DNA of 45,731 nt from Clostridia bacterium. Lineage in GTDB: Bacteria > Bacillota > Clostridia > Oscillospirales > CAG-272. Where the stretch lies: contig CAAGDE010000160.1 of the NCBI GenBank assembly GCA_900768535.1, positions 1 through 45,731 of the forward strand, written 5' to 3'. Of this stretch, positions 34,774-42,428 are shown piece after piece. The first letter of the stretch is position 1. Each line of letters opens with the position of its first letter. The notes under the pieces are model-generated. The model made no database searches, was not told where the DNA came from, and saw nothing but the letters and a program-made list of their open reading frames with translations. Both the position numbers and the translations under genes were made by a program.

Positions 34774-35120
34774 GCGAAGGTCTTTTTCTTCGCTTTTCTG
34801 CGGGGCTTGAGCGAAAGATAGGCAAGAAAGAGGAAGGCGGCGGAGAGCAGCAGACAGCCGACGGGGGAGAGCCTGCCGCGCTCCAGTGCACCCGCCGAGC
34901 CGACTGCTCCGAGCAGCGCCGCCGTTGCGGAGACGGCACGCAGAACGCGGCGGACAGCCGCGGAGCAAAGGACGGCAAAGACCGCCCGGAGCCATCCGGT
35001 TACCCTTGCCCGGATTACGCAGGGCGCATTCTGACGGGGCTTTCCGACCTCGCGATAAAACGCTTCATATATTCCGTTATCGGAACAAATCCTTCCGGGA
35101 ACCGCATAATCCTTGTTCAT
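34653..35120 (-). CDS. Small two-TM membrane protein of unknown function
   Basis: A 155-aa protein without a recognised family. ATG 35120 has a strong GAGGAGG site 8 nt upstream and a good promoter (35162-35190), so expression is likely. The N-terminal 45 residues are soluble, two hydrophobic segments lie at about 46-75 and 83-103, and then a polybasic KPRRKAKKK stretch follows. The last 40 residues are read antisense to spoIIP, are Ser/Pro/Thr-rich and look unconstrained; the functional part may end near residue 115. Confidence 0.65.
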   Translation of the reverse strand: MNKDYAVPGRICSDNGIYEAFYREVGKPRQNAPCVIRARVTGWLRAVFAVLCSAAVRRVLRAVSATAALLGAVGSAGALERGRLSPVGCLLLSAAFLFLAYLSLKPRRKAKKKTFAHCPESRPHKSSASTFPTSTAADFASVTVFPAEPISSRSE

Positions 35121-35161
35121 GATACGTCCTCCTCGATCCAAAATCGGAATCTTACGGTGAC

Positions 35162-35190
35162 AGTATACCACATCTTTCGCCGTTTGTCAA
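35162..35190 (-). promoter_or_regulatory. Promoter of the 155-aa membrane protein
   Basis: Minus strand: TTGACA (35190-35185), 17-nt spacer, TATACT (35167-35162) preceded by TGTGG. Confidence 0.8.
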
Positions 35191-35231
35191 GAGGTTTTTT
35201 CCAAAAAGAGAAAATATTTTTTGAAAACCCC

Positions 35232-35260
35232 TTTACAAACCGGATTTTCTGTGGTATAAT
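35232..35260 (+). promoter_or_regulatory. Promoter of the XRE/S24 regulator
   Basis: TTTACA (35232-35237), 17-nt spacer, TATAAT (35255-35260) preceded by TGTGG. A short dyad ggta/tacc spans the -10 and could be part of an operator. Confidence 0.78.
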
Positions 35261-35290
35261 AGTACCATAAACGGAATCCGGAGGTGGACG

Positions 35291-36139
35291 ATGAAAACAT
35301 ATATTGATCGAATCAAGCTGGTCAAGAGCCAGAAAAAGATCACGAATGAGCGGCTGTCAGAGATGTCCGGCGTGCCGCTGGGAACCCTGAGCAAGCTGCT
35401 TGCCGGCATGAACGAATCGCCCAAGCTCTCCAATATTGTGGCAATCTGCTCGGCGCTGGACTGCTCGGTGGAATATATAGTAACCGGCGCTCCGGATAAT
35501 ACCAATAATTATACGCTGTCGCAGGAGGAGATTGCCCTGATTGAGGCGTACCGCGAGCTGGATTCCTGGGGGCGGGCGGTTGCCGATGTTGTGATCGCAA
35601 AGGAACGGGAACGCATCTGCGGCACGGATGCGGTTCCGGCGGCGGTGCAGAGTGCACCGGTCAGGGTTCTGCGCACGCCAAAGCCTGCGGGACGGTTCGC
35701 GGGAGAGCGATTGATCCGCGGGAAGCGTACCATCCGGCTGTATGATCTTCCGGTTTCTGCCGGGATCGGTGTCTATCTGGATGACGAGCAAAGCGAGAAG
35801 ATTTCCATCCCCGGAAACGAGAAAACGGCGGATGCGGATTACGCGCTCCGGATCAGCGGAAACAGCATGGAGCCGAAGTATCATGACGGCGACATCCTGC
35901 TGGTGCAGAATGCGGAGTGTGTCGAGGTCGGCGAAACGGGCATCTTTCTGCTTGACGGCTCCGGCTTTTTCAAGGTGTACGGCGGCGACCGCCTGATCTC
36001 GCTCAACCCCGAATACGGTCCGATCATGCTCCGGGATTTTTCCGATGTCCAATGCCGCGGACGGGTGATCGGCAGACTGCGGCGGAAGAGCGGTGCACGG
36101 GAGGACGTTGCATCGGCGGAGGAAAAATCCGGGCAGTGA
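35291..36139 (+). CDS. XRE-HTH / S24 peptidase repressor (LexA/CI-like)
   Basis: A 282-aa regulator with an N-terminal HTH (residues about 5-62, with ERLSEMSGVPLGTLSKLL) and a C-terminal S24 self-cleavage domain. The Ser/Lys dyad is visible: Ser 192 in SGNSMEP and Lys 228 in GFFKVYGGD, 36 residues apart as in LexA. The SAG sequence near residue 155 is a candidate Ala-Gly cleavage site. The HTH differs from the LexA winged helix, so this is a CI/ImmR-type repressor rather than LexA. The closest divergent gene (155-aa membrane protein) may be its target. No phage genes are nearby. Confidence 0.88.
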   Translation: MKTYIDRIKLVKSQKKITNERLSEMSGVPLGTLSKLLAGMNESPKLSNIVAICSALDCSVEYIVTGAPDNTNNYTLSQEEIALIEAYRELDSWGRAVADVVIAKERERICGTDAVPAAVQSAPVRVLRTPKPAGRFAGERLIRGKRTIRLYDLPVSAGIGVYLDDEQSEKISIPGNEKTADADYALRISGNSMEPKYHDGDILLVQNAECVEVGETGIFLLDGSGFFKVYGGDRLISLNPEYGPIMLRDFSDVQCRGRVIGRLRRKSGAREDVASAEEKSGQ

Positions 36140-36150
36140 CCCAGGGTAAT

Positions 36151-36230
36151 CCCGCGCAATCCGCGATTGGTGCATCCGCTCGCGCGTTTTCCGTCATGCT
36201 TCACAAAATCCTTGCCCGTAGCGCGGCTAT
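36151..36230. repeat. Half copy of the TTAA-ended palindromic element (inverted orientation)
   Basis: About 80 nt match the reverse complement of the right half of the element at 39123-39292, including an identical ccgcgcaatccgcgattgg and a close match through gtagc-cggct. The other half is missing. It starts 12 nt after the S24 regulator stop. Confidence 0.8.
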
Positions 36231-36323
36231 CATGGCGGTTCCGCTTCCCGGCTTTCCCGTTTTTTTCTGCGGTCTCCGCCGGCAAAATATGCATCCTTTT
36301 TCCCTTTTCCCGCTTCTTTTCGC

Positions 36324-36370
36324 AAAAAAAGTCGGAATCTTCTGTTTTGCAGACAGATTCCGACTTTTTT
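36324..36370. terminator. Bidirectional intrinsic terminator
   Basis: Perfect 16-bp stem aaaaaagtcggaatct / agattccgactttttt with an inner tctg/caga helix. With the half-repeat it fills the 305-nt gap 36140-36444; no gene is seen there. Confidence 0.9.
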
Positions 36371-36444
36371 CTTGCGTACAAAATGGTAAAATATAGTAAA
36401 AGAGGTGGTATTTGGACAATCTGAGCAGGAGGGAGGGGAGATGC

Positions 36445-36789
36445 ATGGATGCTGCGGAACGCAGGCGCGCGCTGTTGCGTGTATTGTGCAACCGGCGACA
36501 TGAAACGGTCTGCTCTCTTGCCGAGCAGTTCGGTGTGTCTCCCCGGACGGTCCTGCGCGATGTGGAGGCGGTCAGCCTGGTTGCACCGGTCTACACCCGG
36601 CAGGGCAGACACGGCGGGGGTGTTTATCTTGTGGACGGATATGTGCCGGAGCGACTTTATCTTTCGACGGACGAGCTGTCCCTGCTTTCCTCTCTTCTGG
36701 AGCGTGCGGATGCCCTGTCGGGTTTTCTCTGCCCGGATGAGCGGCGGGAGTTGCTTGCCCTGATCTCCCGCTATACCTGTCCTTACTGA
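36445..36789 (+). CDS. Short HTH protein (YafY/DeoR-like N-terminal domain, no effector domain)
   Basis: A 114-aa protein. Residues about 5-60 form an HTH_11-type winged helix (ERRRALLRVLCNRRHETVCS, then SPRTVLRDVEAV) as in YafY-type regulators. The rest resembles the linker (STDELSLLSSLLERAD) that normally leads to a WYL ligand domain, but the protein ends there. It may be a natural single-domain regulator or a truncated one. ATG 36445 follows a very purine-rich site (GGAGGGAGGGGAG). A TAAAAT box at 36387-36392 may be its -10. It lies just upstream of nadE. Confidence 0.75.
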   Translation: MDAAERRRALLRVLCNRRHETVCSLAEQFGVSPRTVLRDVEAVSLVAPVYTRQGRHGGGVYLVDGYVPERLYLSTDELSLLSSLLERADALSGFLCPDERRELLALISRYTCPY

Positions 36790-36839
36790 TGCTTCGGCGG
36801 GTCTTTGCGGGCAGATGACCGAAAAATCGCAAAAAAGTG

Positions 36840-36868
36840 TTGCACGGAGCGGATTTTCATGGTATAAT
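36840..36868 (+). promoter_or_regulatory. Sigma-A promoter of nadE
   Basis: TTGCAC (36840-36845), 17-nt spacer, TATAAT (36863-36868) preceded by TGG. Confidence 0.78.
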
Positions 36869-36917
36869 AGAAGGGAAGATAACAGACTGCGGGTATTCGC
36901 GGAAATGAGGGCTTTTT

Positions 36918-38867
36918 ATGTTGGATTTTGTACGGATTGCGGCTTGTGTACCGGAGGTTTCGGTTGGGAATGTCGGTCTGAACACGCAAAGAATCCTGGA
37001 GCAGGCAGGGAAGGCGGCGGGAAAGTCCCCGTGTCTGACCGTCTTCCCGGAGCTTTCGCTGACCGGCTACACCTGTGCCGACCTGTTTTTCCAGTCCACA
37101 CTGCTGGAGGATGCACGGGCGGGACTGCGCGACCTTGTCCGCGCGTCGGCGGAAATCGGGTCGGCTTTGGCGGTCGGACTCCCGCTGGCGGTGAACGGGC
37201 GGCTCTACAACTGCGCGGCAATCGTTCACGGCGGCAGGCTGTACGGTCTGGTGCCGAAGACTTACATTCCGAATTATAATGAATTTTACGAGAAGCGCTG
37301 GTTCACCTCCGGGGCGGAGCTGGACGTGCGCGAGCTGACGCCGGCGGAGGTCGGCCTGGAGGGCGTGCAGGACGAGCCGGTTCCGATCGGCGCGGATCTG
37401 ATCTTTGACGGGGGGAGCTTCCGGTTCGGCGCGGAAATCTGCGAGGATCTGTGGGCGACCGTTCCGCCGAGCACGTATCTTGCCCTGGGCGGCGCGGAGG
37501 TGATGCTCAACCTTTCCGCCAGCAACGAGACGATCTCCAAGCGGCGGTACCGGAGCGCGCTGGTGTCCGGGCAGTCGGCGGCACAGCTGGACGCATATGT
37601 GTACGTGTCGGCGGGATGCTCGGAATCGACCACCGATCTGATCTTCTCCGGGCACAGCATCATCTGCGAGGCGGGGCGGACCGTCGCCGAGAACCGCGGG
37701 ATCATCGACGGCGGCTATGTGCTCTTCGGCGATGTCGATCTCGGCAAGCTCCGTGTTGACCGCCTGAAGATCAAAACCTTTGCGGACGGCGCGGCGCTCT
37801 GCGGGAAGTCCTTCCGTCGGGTGTGCGTGCCTCTCCTGCCTGCGGACAACGATCTTGCTTTCTACCCGGTCAGCCGGCTTCCGTTCGTGCCGGACACGAA
37901 AGCCGACCGCGCCGAGCGGTGTATGGGAATCTTTGAAATGCAGGTCATGGGACTGAAAAAACGGATGGATGTCACCCGCGGCAGACCGGTCATCGGCGTC
38001 TCCGGCGGGCTGGACTCCACGCTGGCGCTCCTGGTTGCGACCGAGGCGGCGCGGAGAGCCGGCAGACCCGCCACGGATGTGGTCGGCATCACCATGCCCT
38101 GCTTCGGAACGACCGACCGCACCTACCGCAACTCCCTGGAGCTGATGAAAACGCTGGGGATCACCGCGCTGGAAATTCCGATTGCGGCGGCGGTGGAGCA
38201 GCATTTCCGCGACATCGGGCAGGATCGGAATTCCTTCGACCTGACCTTTGAGAATGCGCAGGCGCGGGAGCGTACCCAGGTGCTGATGGACTATGCCGGC
38301 AGGATCGGCGGCTTTGTTGCGGGGACGGGCGATCTGAGTGAGCTGGCGCTGGGGTGGTGTACCTACAACGCCGACCATATGAGTATGTACGGCGTGAACT
38401 GCGGTGTTCCGAAAACGCTGGTGCGCTGGATGATCGACAGCATCATGCAAAACGATCTTTTCCGTGGCTCCGGCGCGGTTCTGCGCGATATTCTGGATAC
38501 GCCGATCAGTCCGGAGCTGCTTCCGCCGGATGCGGACGGGAAGATTGCCCAGCAGACCGAGGAGATTGTCGGTCCGTATGCCCTGCACGATTTCTTCCTT
38601 TACTATACCGTCCGGTTCGGGTTCACTCCGGAGAAGGTCTACGCCCTGGCGCGGCGGGCGTTCCGGGAGGACTTTGACGGGAAAACGGTCAAAAAGTGGC
38701 TCATTATCTTCTACCGCCGCTTCTTTACCCAGCAGTTCAAGCGGAGCTGTCTGCCGGACGGGGTGAAGATCGGAAGCATCTGTCTCTCCCCGCGCGGGGA
38801 CTGGAGATGCCCCAGCGATGCAGCCTCCGCCGCATGGGTGGCGCGCGCAGAGGCAATCGAGGTCTGA
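36918..38867 (+). CDS. nadE: Glutamine-dependent NAD+ synthetase
   Basis: Two-domain enzyme that converts deamido-NAD+ to NAD+ using glutamine ammonia; 649 aa, the expected length of the long form. The N-terminal nitrilase-type glutaminase has the catalytic triad Glu 45 (FPELSLTGY), Lys 114 (VPKTYIPNY) and Cys 175 (GAEICEDLW). The C-terminal synthetase has the ATP-pyrophosphatase P-loop SGGLDS (residues 362-367) and GTGDLSELALGW. The ribosome site is moderate (GAGGG, 8-9 nt upstream). It has its own promoter and a terminator at 38906-38944. Confidence 0.97.
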   Translation: MLDFVRIAACVPEVSVGNVGLNTQRILEQAGKAAGKSPCLTVFPELSLTGYTCADLFFQSTLLEDARAGLRDLVRASAEIGSALAVGLPLAVNGRLYNCAAIVHGGRLYGLVPKTYIPNYNEFYEKRWFTSGAELDVRELTPAEVGLEGVQDEPVPIGADLIFDGGSFRFGAEICEDLWATVPPSTYLALGGAEVMLNLSASNETISKRRYRSALVSGQSAAQLDAYVYVSAGCSESTTDLIFSGHSIICEAGRTVAENRGIIDGGYVLFGDVDLGKLRVDRLKIKTFADGAALCGKSFRRVCVPLLPADNDLAFYPVSRLPFVPDTKADRAERCMGIFEMQVMGLKKRMDVTRGRPVIGVSGGLDSTLALLVATEAARRAGRPATDVVGITMPCFGTTDRTYRNSLELMKTLGITALEIPIAAAVEQHFRDIGQDRNSFDLTFENAQARERTQVLMDYAGRIGGFVAGTGDLSELALGWCTYNADHMSMYGVNCGVPKTLVRWMIDSIMQNDLFRGSGAVLRDILDTPISPELLPPDADGKIAQQTEEIVGPYALHDFFLYYTVRFGFTPEKVYALARRAFREDFDGKTVKKWLIIFYRRFFTQQFKRSCLPDGVKIGSICLSPRGDWRCPSDAASAAWVARAEAIEV

Positions 38868-38905
38868 CCCGCCCTCGGTGAAAGCTGATGGTTTTATTTA
38901 CAAAC

Positions 38906-38944
38906 AAAAATCCCGGATGCAGTAATCACGCATCCGGGATTTTT
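38906..38944. terminator. Bidirectional terminator between nadE and tRNA-Thr
   Basis: Perfect 15-bp stem aaaaatcccggatgc / gcatccgggattttt with a 9-nt loop. On the plus strand it ends nadE; on the minus strand it ends the tRNA. Its last base overlaps the tRNA CCA end. Confidence 0.9.
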
Positions 38945-39019
38945 GGAGCTGGTGATAAGACTTGAACTTACGACCTGCTGATTACGAATCAGCTGCACTA
39001 CCGACTGTGCTACACCAGC
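38944..39019 (-). tRNA. tRNA-Thr (anticodon CGU)
   Basis: The minus strand folds into a standard 76-nt tRNA including encoded CCA. Acceptor gctggtg / caccagc, D arm gcac/gtgc, anticodon stem gctga/tcagc with loop ttcgtaa giving anticodon CGU (reads ACG), 5-nt variable loop aggtc, T arm with loop ttcaagt, discriminator T. A consensus promoter lies directly upstream (39031-39059). Confidence 0.95.
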
Positions 39020-39030
39020 GAACATATAAT

Positions 39031-39059
39031 ATTATACCCGATTTCTCCCGATTTGTCAA
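39031..39059 (-). promoter_or_regulatory. Consensus promoter of tRNA-Thr
   Basis: Minus strand: TTGACA (39059-39054), 17-nt spacer, TATAAT (39036-39031), 12 nt before the tRNA 5' end. Confidence 0.88.
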
Positions 39060-39122
39060 GACATTTTTCAAAAAAAATCGGCGGGAAGGGAAAAATTATA
39101 TGTTCCGGGGGACAGTACCCGC

Positions 39123-39292
39123 TTAAGGCAACACCGCGCAATTCCGATGGTGCAATCACGAAGTCGTTTTTTTCGTCAGACGATACAAAAATACGCAGGC
39201 TGTAGCCGAGCTACAGGCAAGGATTTTTGTGAAGGATCACGGAAAAAGCGCGAGCGAGTGCGCCAATCGCGGATTGCGCGGTGTTGCCTTAA
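39123..39292. mobile_element. Full-length TTAA-ended palindromic element (MITE-like), 170 bp
   Basis: Terminal inverted repeats of about 22-25 nt: left ttaaggcaacaccgcgcaat, right reading in reverse complement ttaaggcaacaccgcgcaat. The whole element is AT-modest with an internal dyad (tgtagc-cgag-ctaca). It has no coding capacity. TTAA at both ends may be a target-site duplication. Two degraded relatives lie at 11751-11804 and 36151-36230. It ends 4 nt after the dut stop. Origin and mobilising transposase are unknown. Confidence 0.75.
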
Positions 39293-39296
39293 ACGG

Positions 39297-39746
39297 TTAC
39301 CGGATCCCCGTATGCCCGAACCCGCCTGTGCCGCGCTCGGTTTCGTCGAGCGTGTCGGTGACGAGCAGATCGGCGTGCGCAACGGGCAGGAAGAACATCT
39401 GTGCAATCCGGTCGCCGCGGTGAACGGTGAACGGCTCGCTGCCGTGATTGATCAGTCCCACCTGAATTTCTCCGCGGTAGTCGGAATCGATGACACCAAT
39501 GCCGTTGGAAAGGGAAACGCCGTTTTTGACGCCCAGCCCGCTTCTGCCGGCGATGATTGCCACATAGCCGGTGCTCTCCGGGGAAACGGCAAGTCCGGTC
39601 GGAATCAGCGCCCGCGCGCCGGGGGCAAGCGTGATCTCCGCCCCGTCATCCAGCGCCGCCCGCAGATCGACCGCGGCAGAGCCGGGCGTTGCGTAGACCG
39701 GCGCCTCCATGCCTCTTGTCAGCTTGATTTTTACCTGAATATCCAT
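39297..39746 (-). CDS. dut: dUTP diphosphatase
   Basis: Hydrolyses dUTP to dUMP and pyrophosphate, keeping uracil out of DNA; 149 aa, a homotrimer in this family. All five motifs are present: AAVDLRA, GRSGLGVKNG, GVIDSDYRGEI, RGDRIAQMFF and the P-loop-like RGTGGFGHTG. A GAGGTG site lies just upstream. It follows lysK by 8 nt on the same strand, so both are probably on one transcript. A MITE-like element begins right after its stop. Confidence 0.97.
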   Translation of the reverse strand: MDIQVKIKLTRGMEAPVYATPGSAAVDLRAALDDGAEITLAPGARALIPTGLAVSPESTGYVAIIAGRSGLGVKNGVSLSNGIGVIDSDYRGEIQVGLINHGSEPFTVHRGDRIAQMFFLPVAHADLLVTDTLDETERGTGGFGHTGIR

Positions 39747-39754
39747 ATGTCACC

Positions 39755-41806
39755 TCAGTGAATCGGGGTGCCCTCCGGCACGGCATCGTCAACAAACAGG
39801 AGCTTACAGCCGCAGGCATTGTTGGTTGCGGCAAGCAGCATTCCCTGGGAGTTGACGTTACAGATACGGCTGGGCTTGAGATTGGCAATGACGATGATCT
39901 TTTTGCCGACCAGCATCTCCGGGGTGTATTCCGCCTTGATGGAGGACATGATGACCCGTTCGCCGATGCCGTCAAAGAGCGTCAGCTTCAGACAGGCGTT
40001 CGACTTGCGCACCGGCTCCGCCTTGAGAACGCGGCAGACGCGGAAGTCGAGCTTGGCAAAATCGTCAACGGTCACCTGCGGCTTGACGGGCTCCACCGGG
40101 TCGGGCTCGCGTGCGGGGGCAGGCTCCGGCGCGGCTTGCTCTGCGGGCTTCTCTGCCGGCTTGTCCGCGTTTTTCTCCTCCTCGGTCTCCGGGTAGGAGA
40201 AGTCGAGCTGTCCCAGGTACCGGGCGCGGTCGATGGCGGCAAGGAAGAGATAGAGCCGCGGACCCTGCTCCTTGCCAAGCAGGAGACGGTAGACCGTTTT
40301 GAAGAAGGCGCTCTGAATGTTCCGCAGCTCCTTGGAATCCGCCAGCTGCGGGTAGATCGCCTTCGGAATGTCGTAAAGCAGGGTGTTCAGGCTGTCCAGA
40401 TCGTAGGTGCCGTCGCGGAGCCGTTCAAACAGCATCCGGATTGCCGCCTTTTCCTCGTCCCCCAGCGCGTTCCAGACCGCCCAGTTTCTTGTTGCACGCA
40501 GGCGGTTGACCTGCTCGGGTGCACATTCCTCCAGCCAGAATTTTGCGCGGTCCAGCCGGTCGGCAAACTGCTCACGCGTGTATGGCATACCGATCTTCGC
40601 AAACACGGTCTCCAGCATGGGGACGTTGAAGTCCACAATGGAGCCGAGCTGAACCAGAAGTCCCATCGGAACGGTGACAACCTCGCGTCCTTCGATCCGG
40701 CAGTTGTACATGATTGCCTGCGTTGCCTCGTTTGCCGTTCCGCTGCGGCATTCGTTCAGCATCCGGTCGAACTCGAAATACTGCCGCAGAATGCCCTCGT
40801 CAAAGCAGAAGTCGAACGCCTTGGTCGGGTCGGTTTTGGAGTAGAGCCAGAGGATGATCTCCGGCTGATAGAGCTTCAGCAGGGCGTCCGGCGTCAGATT
40901 CAGTCCGGACGACGAGGACATTTTCCCGGTCATGCCCTTGATGCCGATGAATTCGTACCCCTGGAAAATCGGCGGCTCGTAGCCGAAAATCTTCTCGGAG
41001 ATGATTTTTGCGTTGGAGTAGGAGCCGGTCGGGGCGGCGTGATCCTTTCCGCCCGGCTCGAAATCGACTTTTTCGTACCGCCACCGCATCGGCCAGTCCA
41101 CCTTCCAGCCCAGCTTGCAGTTGAAATCGGTCAGGAAGTGAAAGGTTCCGTGATGCCCGCAGCGGCAGGTGTATTCCGCCTCGGTGCAGTCCTCGGAAAG
41201 ACTGTCGATCACGGTGAAATCGGAGTGGCACTCCGGGCAGAAGATGCTGACGGGGTAATACGTTTTCTTTTCCGCGTCATGCTCCGCCCGCAGCTCCTCC
41301 GGCGTCTTGTCCGGATCCTTGGTCTTGAAGGAATCCAGAATTTCAAAGATTTCCCCGCGCTTCCGGAGTGCCTCAAGAATGTCCTCGGTGTAGGCGCCGG
41401 AGCGGTAGAGCTCCGCCTGATAGCGGCAGTCGATGTCAATGCCGAAGCGCTTCAGGGCATTCAGATATTCCTCTTCGAAATGCGCGGCAAAGCTCTTGTG
41501 ACAGCCCCAGGGGTCGGGAATGTCCACATAGGGACAGCCGATATATTTGTCGTAGCTGTCGCCGACCGCCTCGCGCACGTTTGCGGGGATCTTCCGGCAG
41601 CGGTCATAATCGTCCCAGGACAGCAGCAGGCGTGCCTTTTTGCCCTTCTTCTGCAGTGCCTTGACAACGAACAGCGGCGTGGCGACATCCCGGAAGTTGC
41701 CGATGTGGATCGAGCCGGAGGGGCTGGTTCCCGCCGCACAGACATATTCTTCCTTGTCCGGACTGCGGTCGATGATTTTTTGTGCTATCTCTTCTGACCA
41801 ATGCAT
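39755..41806 (-). CDS. lysK: Class I lysine--tRNA ligase fused to a C-terminal tRNA-binding domain
   Basis: Archaeal-type class I LysRS, 683 aa. HIGH-type motif HIGN at residues 34-37 in GTSPSGSIHIGNFRD; KMSKS-type KMSSSSG at 295-301; Cys pairs in FCPECHSDF and YTCRCGHHG suggest a zinc site. Class I LysRS is normally about 500-530 residues. Here a Pro/Ala/Glu-rich linker (about residues 540-577) leads to an EMAP/OB tRNA-binding domain (about 578-683, with FRVCRVLKAEPV and IVIANLKPSRIC), closely like the tail of MetRS in this window. It is unrelated to class II LysS. Its promoter lies at 41850-41878. Confidence 0.93.
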   Translation of the reverse strand: MHWSEEIAQKIIDRSPDKEEYVCAAGTSPSGSIHIGNFRDVATPLFVVKALQKKGKKARLLLSWDDYDRCRKIPANVREAVGDSYDKYIGCPYVDIPDPWGCHKSFAAHFEEEYLNALKRFGIDIDCRYQAELYRSGAYTEDILEALRKRGEIFEILDSFKTKDPDKTPEELRAEHDAEKKTYYPVSIFCPECHSDFTVIDSLSEDCTEAEYTCRCGHHGTFHFLTDFNCKLGWKVDWPMRWRYEKVDFEPGGKDHAAPTGSYSNAKIISEKIFGYEPPIFQGYEFIGIKGMTGKMSSSSGLNLTPDALLKLYQPEIILWLYSKTDPTKAFDFCFDEGILRQYFEFDRMLNECRSGTANEATQAIMYNCRIEGREVVTVPMGLLVQLGSIVDFNVPMLETVFAKIGMPYTREQFADRLDRAKFWLEECAPEQVNRLRATRNWAVWNALGDEEKAAIRMLFERLRDGTYDLDSLNTLLYDIPKAIYPQLADSKELRNIQSAFFKTVYRLLLGKEQGPRLYLFLAAIDRARYLGQLDFSYPETEEEKNADKPAEKPAEQAAPEPAPAREPDPVEPVKPQVTVDDFAKLDFRVCRVLKAEPVRKSNACLKLTLFDGIGERVIMSSIKAEYTPEMLVGKKIIVIANLKPSRICNVNSQGMLLAATNNACGCKLLFVDDAVPEGTPIH

Positions 41807-41849
41807 AACAACAGAACCTCGCTTTTACAGATGATACATATAATATATT

Positions 41850-41878
41850 ATTGTACCATATCGCGGCGGGTTTGTCAA
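41850..41878 (-). promoter_or_regulatory. Promoter of lysK-dut
   Basis: Minus strand: TTGACA (41878-41873), 17-nt spacer, TACAAT (41855-41850) preceded by TGG. The -35 box overlaps the stop codon of the upstream flavin reductase gene. Confidence 0.8.
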
Positions 41879-42384
41879 CCTTTTTTCAGGACTTTTTCGA
41901 TCCGGCAGACGAAAACGCGGTGATATCCGCTTCCGTTGTAGCAGTGTTCGGGGATGGACGGATCCGTGAAGCACGCTGGGCGGAGATCATCGGCGTACAG
42001 CTTGCGGCAGATCAGCACGGTATCCGCTTCCGCCGGGTAGGGAACCTCCCCCTCGTGCGCCGCGGTCAGTCCCGCCGCCGCGAATTTGTCCGGGTAATCC
42101 CTGCCGCTTTCCCTGCCGCAGAACTTCAGCGCGTCCCGGAAGCCGTCCGGCAGAAAGGCAAGCGACAGCCGCTCCGCCCGGTCGGCAAGGGCAAAGGTGA
42201 AGCGCTCCGGGCGGATGAGACAGACGGCGACCGGCTGGTTCCAGACTACGCCGATGCCGCCCCACGAAGCGGTCATGGTGTTCTCCCGTTCTCCGTCCGA
42301 TGCCGAAATCAGCATCCAGTCCCGTCCGATGCGGTCAAATACCGGGTTCCATTCACCCGGCGTCAGCTCGTGCCATGTGTTCAT
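41875..42384 (-). CDS. Flavin reductase-like FMN-binding protein
   Basis: A 169-aa soluble protein of the split-barrel flavin reductase-like family. The N-terminal stretch around NTMTASWGGIGVVWNQPVA (residues about 35-53) and RPERFT are characteristic for FMN binding, and FCGRESGRDYPDKFAAAGL fits the later helical segment. Members reduce flavins or act as small flavoproteins of unknown role, often in anaerobes. AGGAGG precedes ATG 42384. It lies 44 nt downstream of the AraC gene on the same strand. Confidence 0.9.
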   Translation of the reverse strand: MNTWHELTPGEWNPVFDRIGRDWMLISASDGERENTMTASWGGIGVVWNQPVAVCLIRPERFTFALADRAERLSLAFLPDGFRDALKFCGRESGRDYPDKFAAAGLTAAHEGEVPYPAEADTVLICRKLYADDLRPACFTDPSIPEHCYNGSGYHRVFVCRIEKVLKKG

Positions 42385-42428
42385 GATCGGTTCCTCCTGT
42401 TTTGTACAGTATATGCGAATCGTGCCCG

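Noticed and set aside
35291..36139. LexA (SOS repressor)
   Set aside because: The C-terminal S24 domain fits, but the N-terminus is an XRE/Cro-type HTH rather than the LexA winged helix.
35291..36139. Prophage marker
   Set aside because: CI-like repressors can mark prophages, but no integrase, capsid, tail or lysis gene is near; the neighbours are sporulation and NAD synthesis genes.
39758..41797. A 679-codon open frame antisense to lysK
   Set aside because: It mirrors the lysK reading frame, has no ribosome site and shows no domain pattern.
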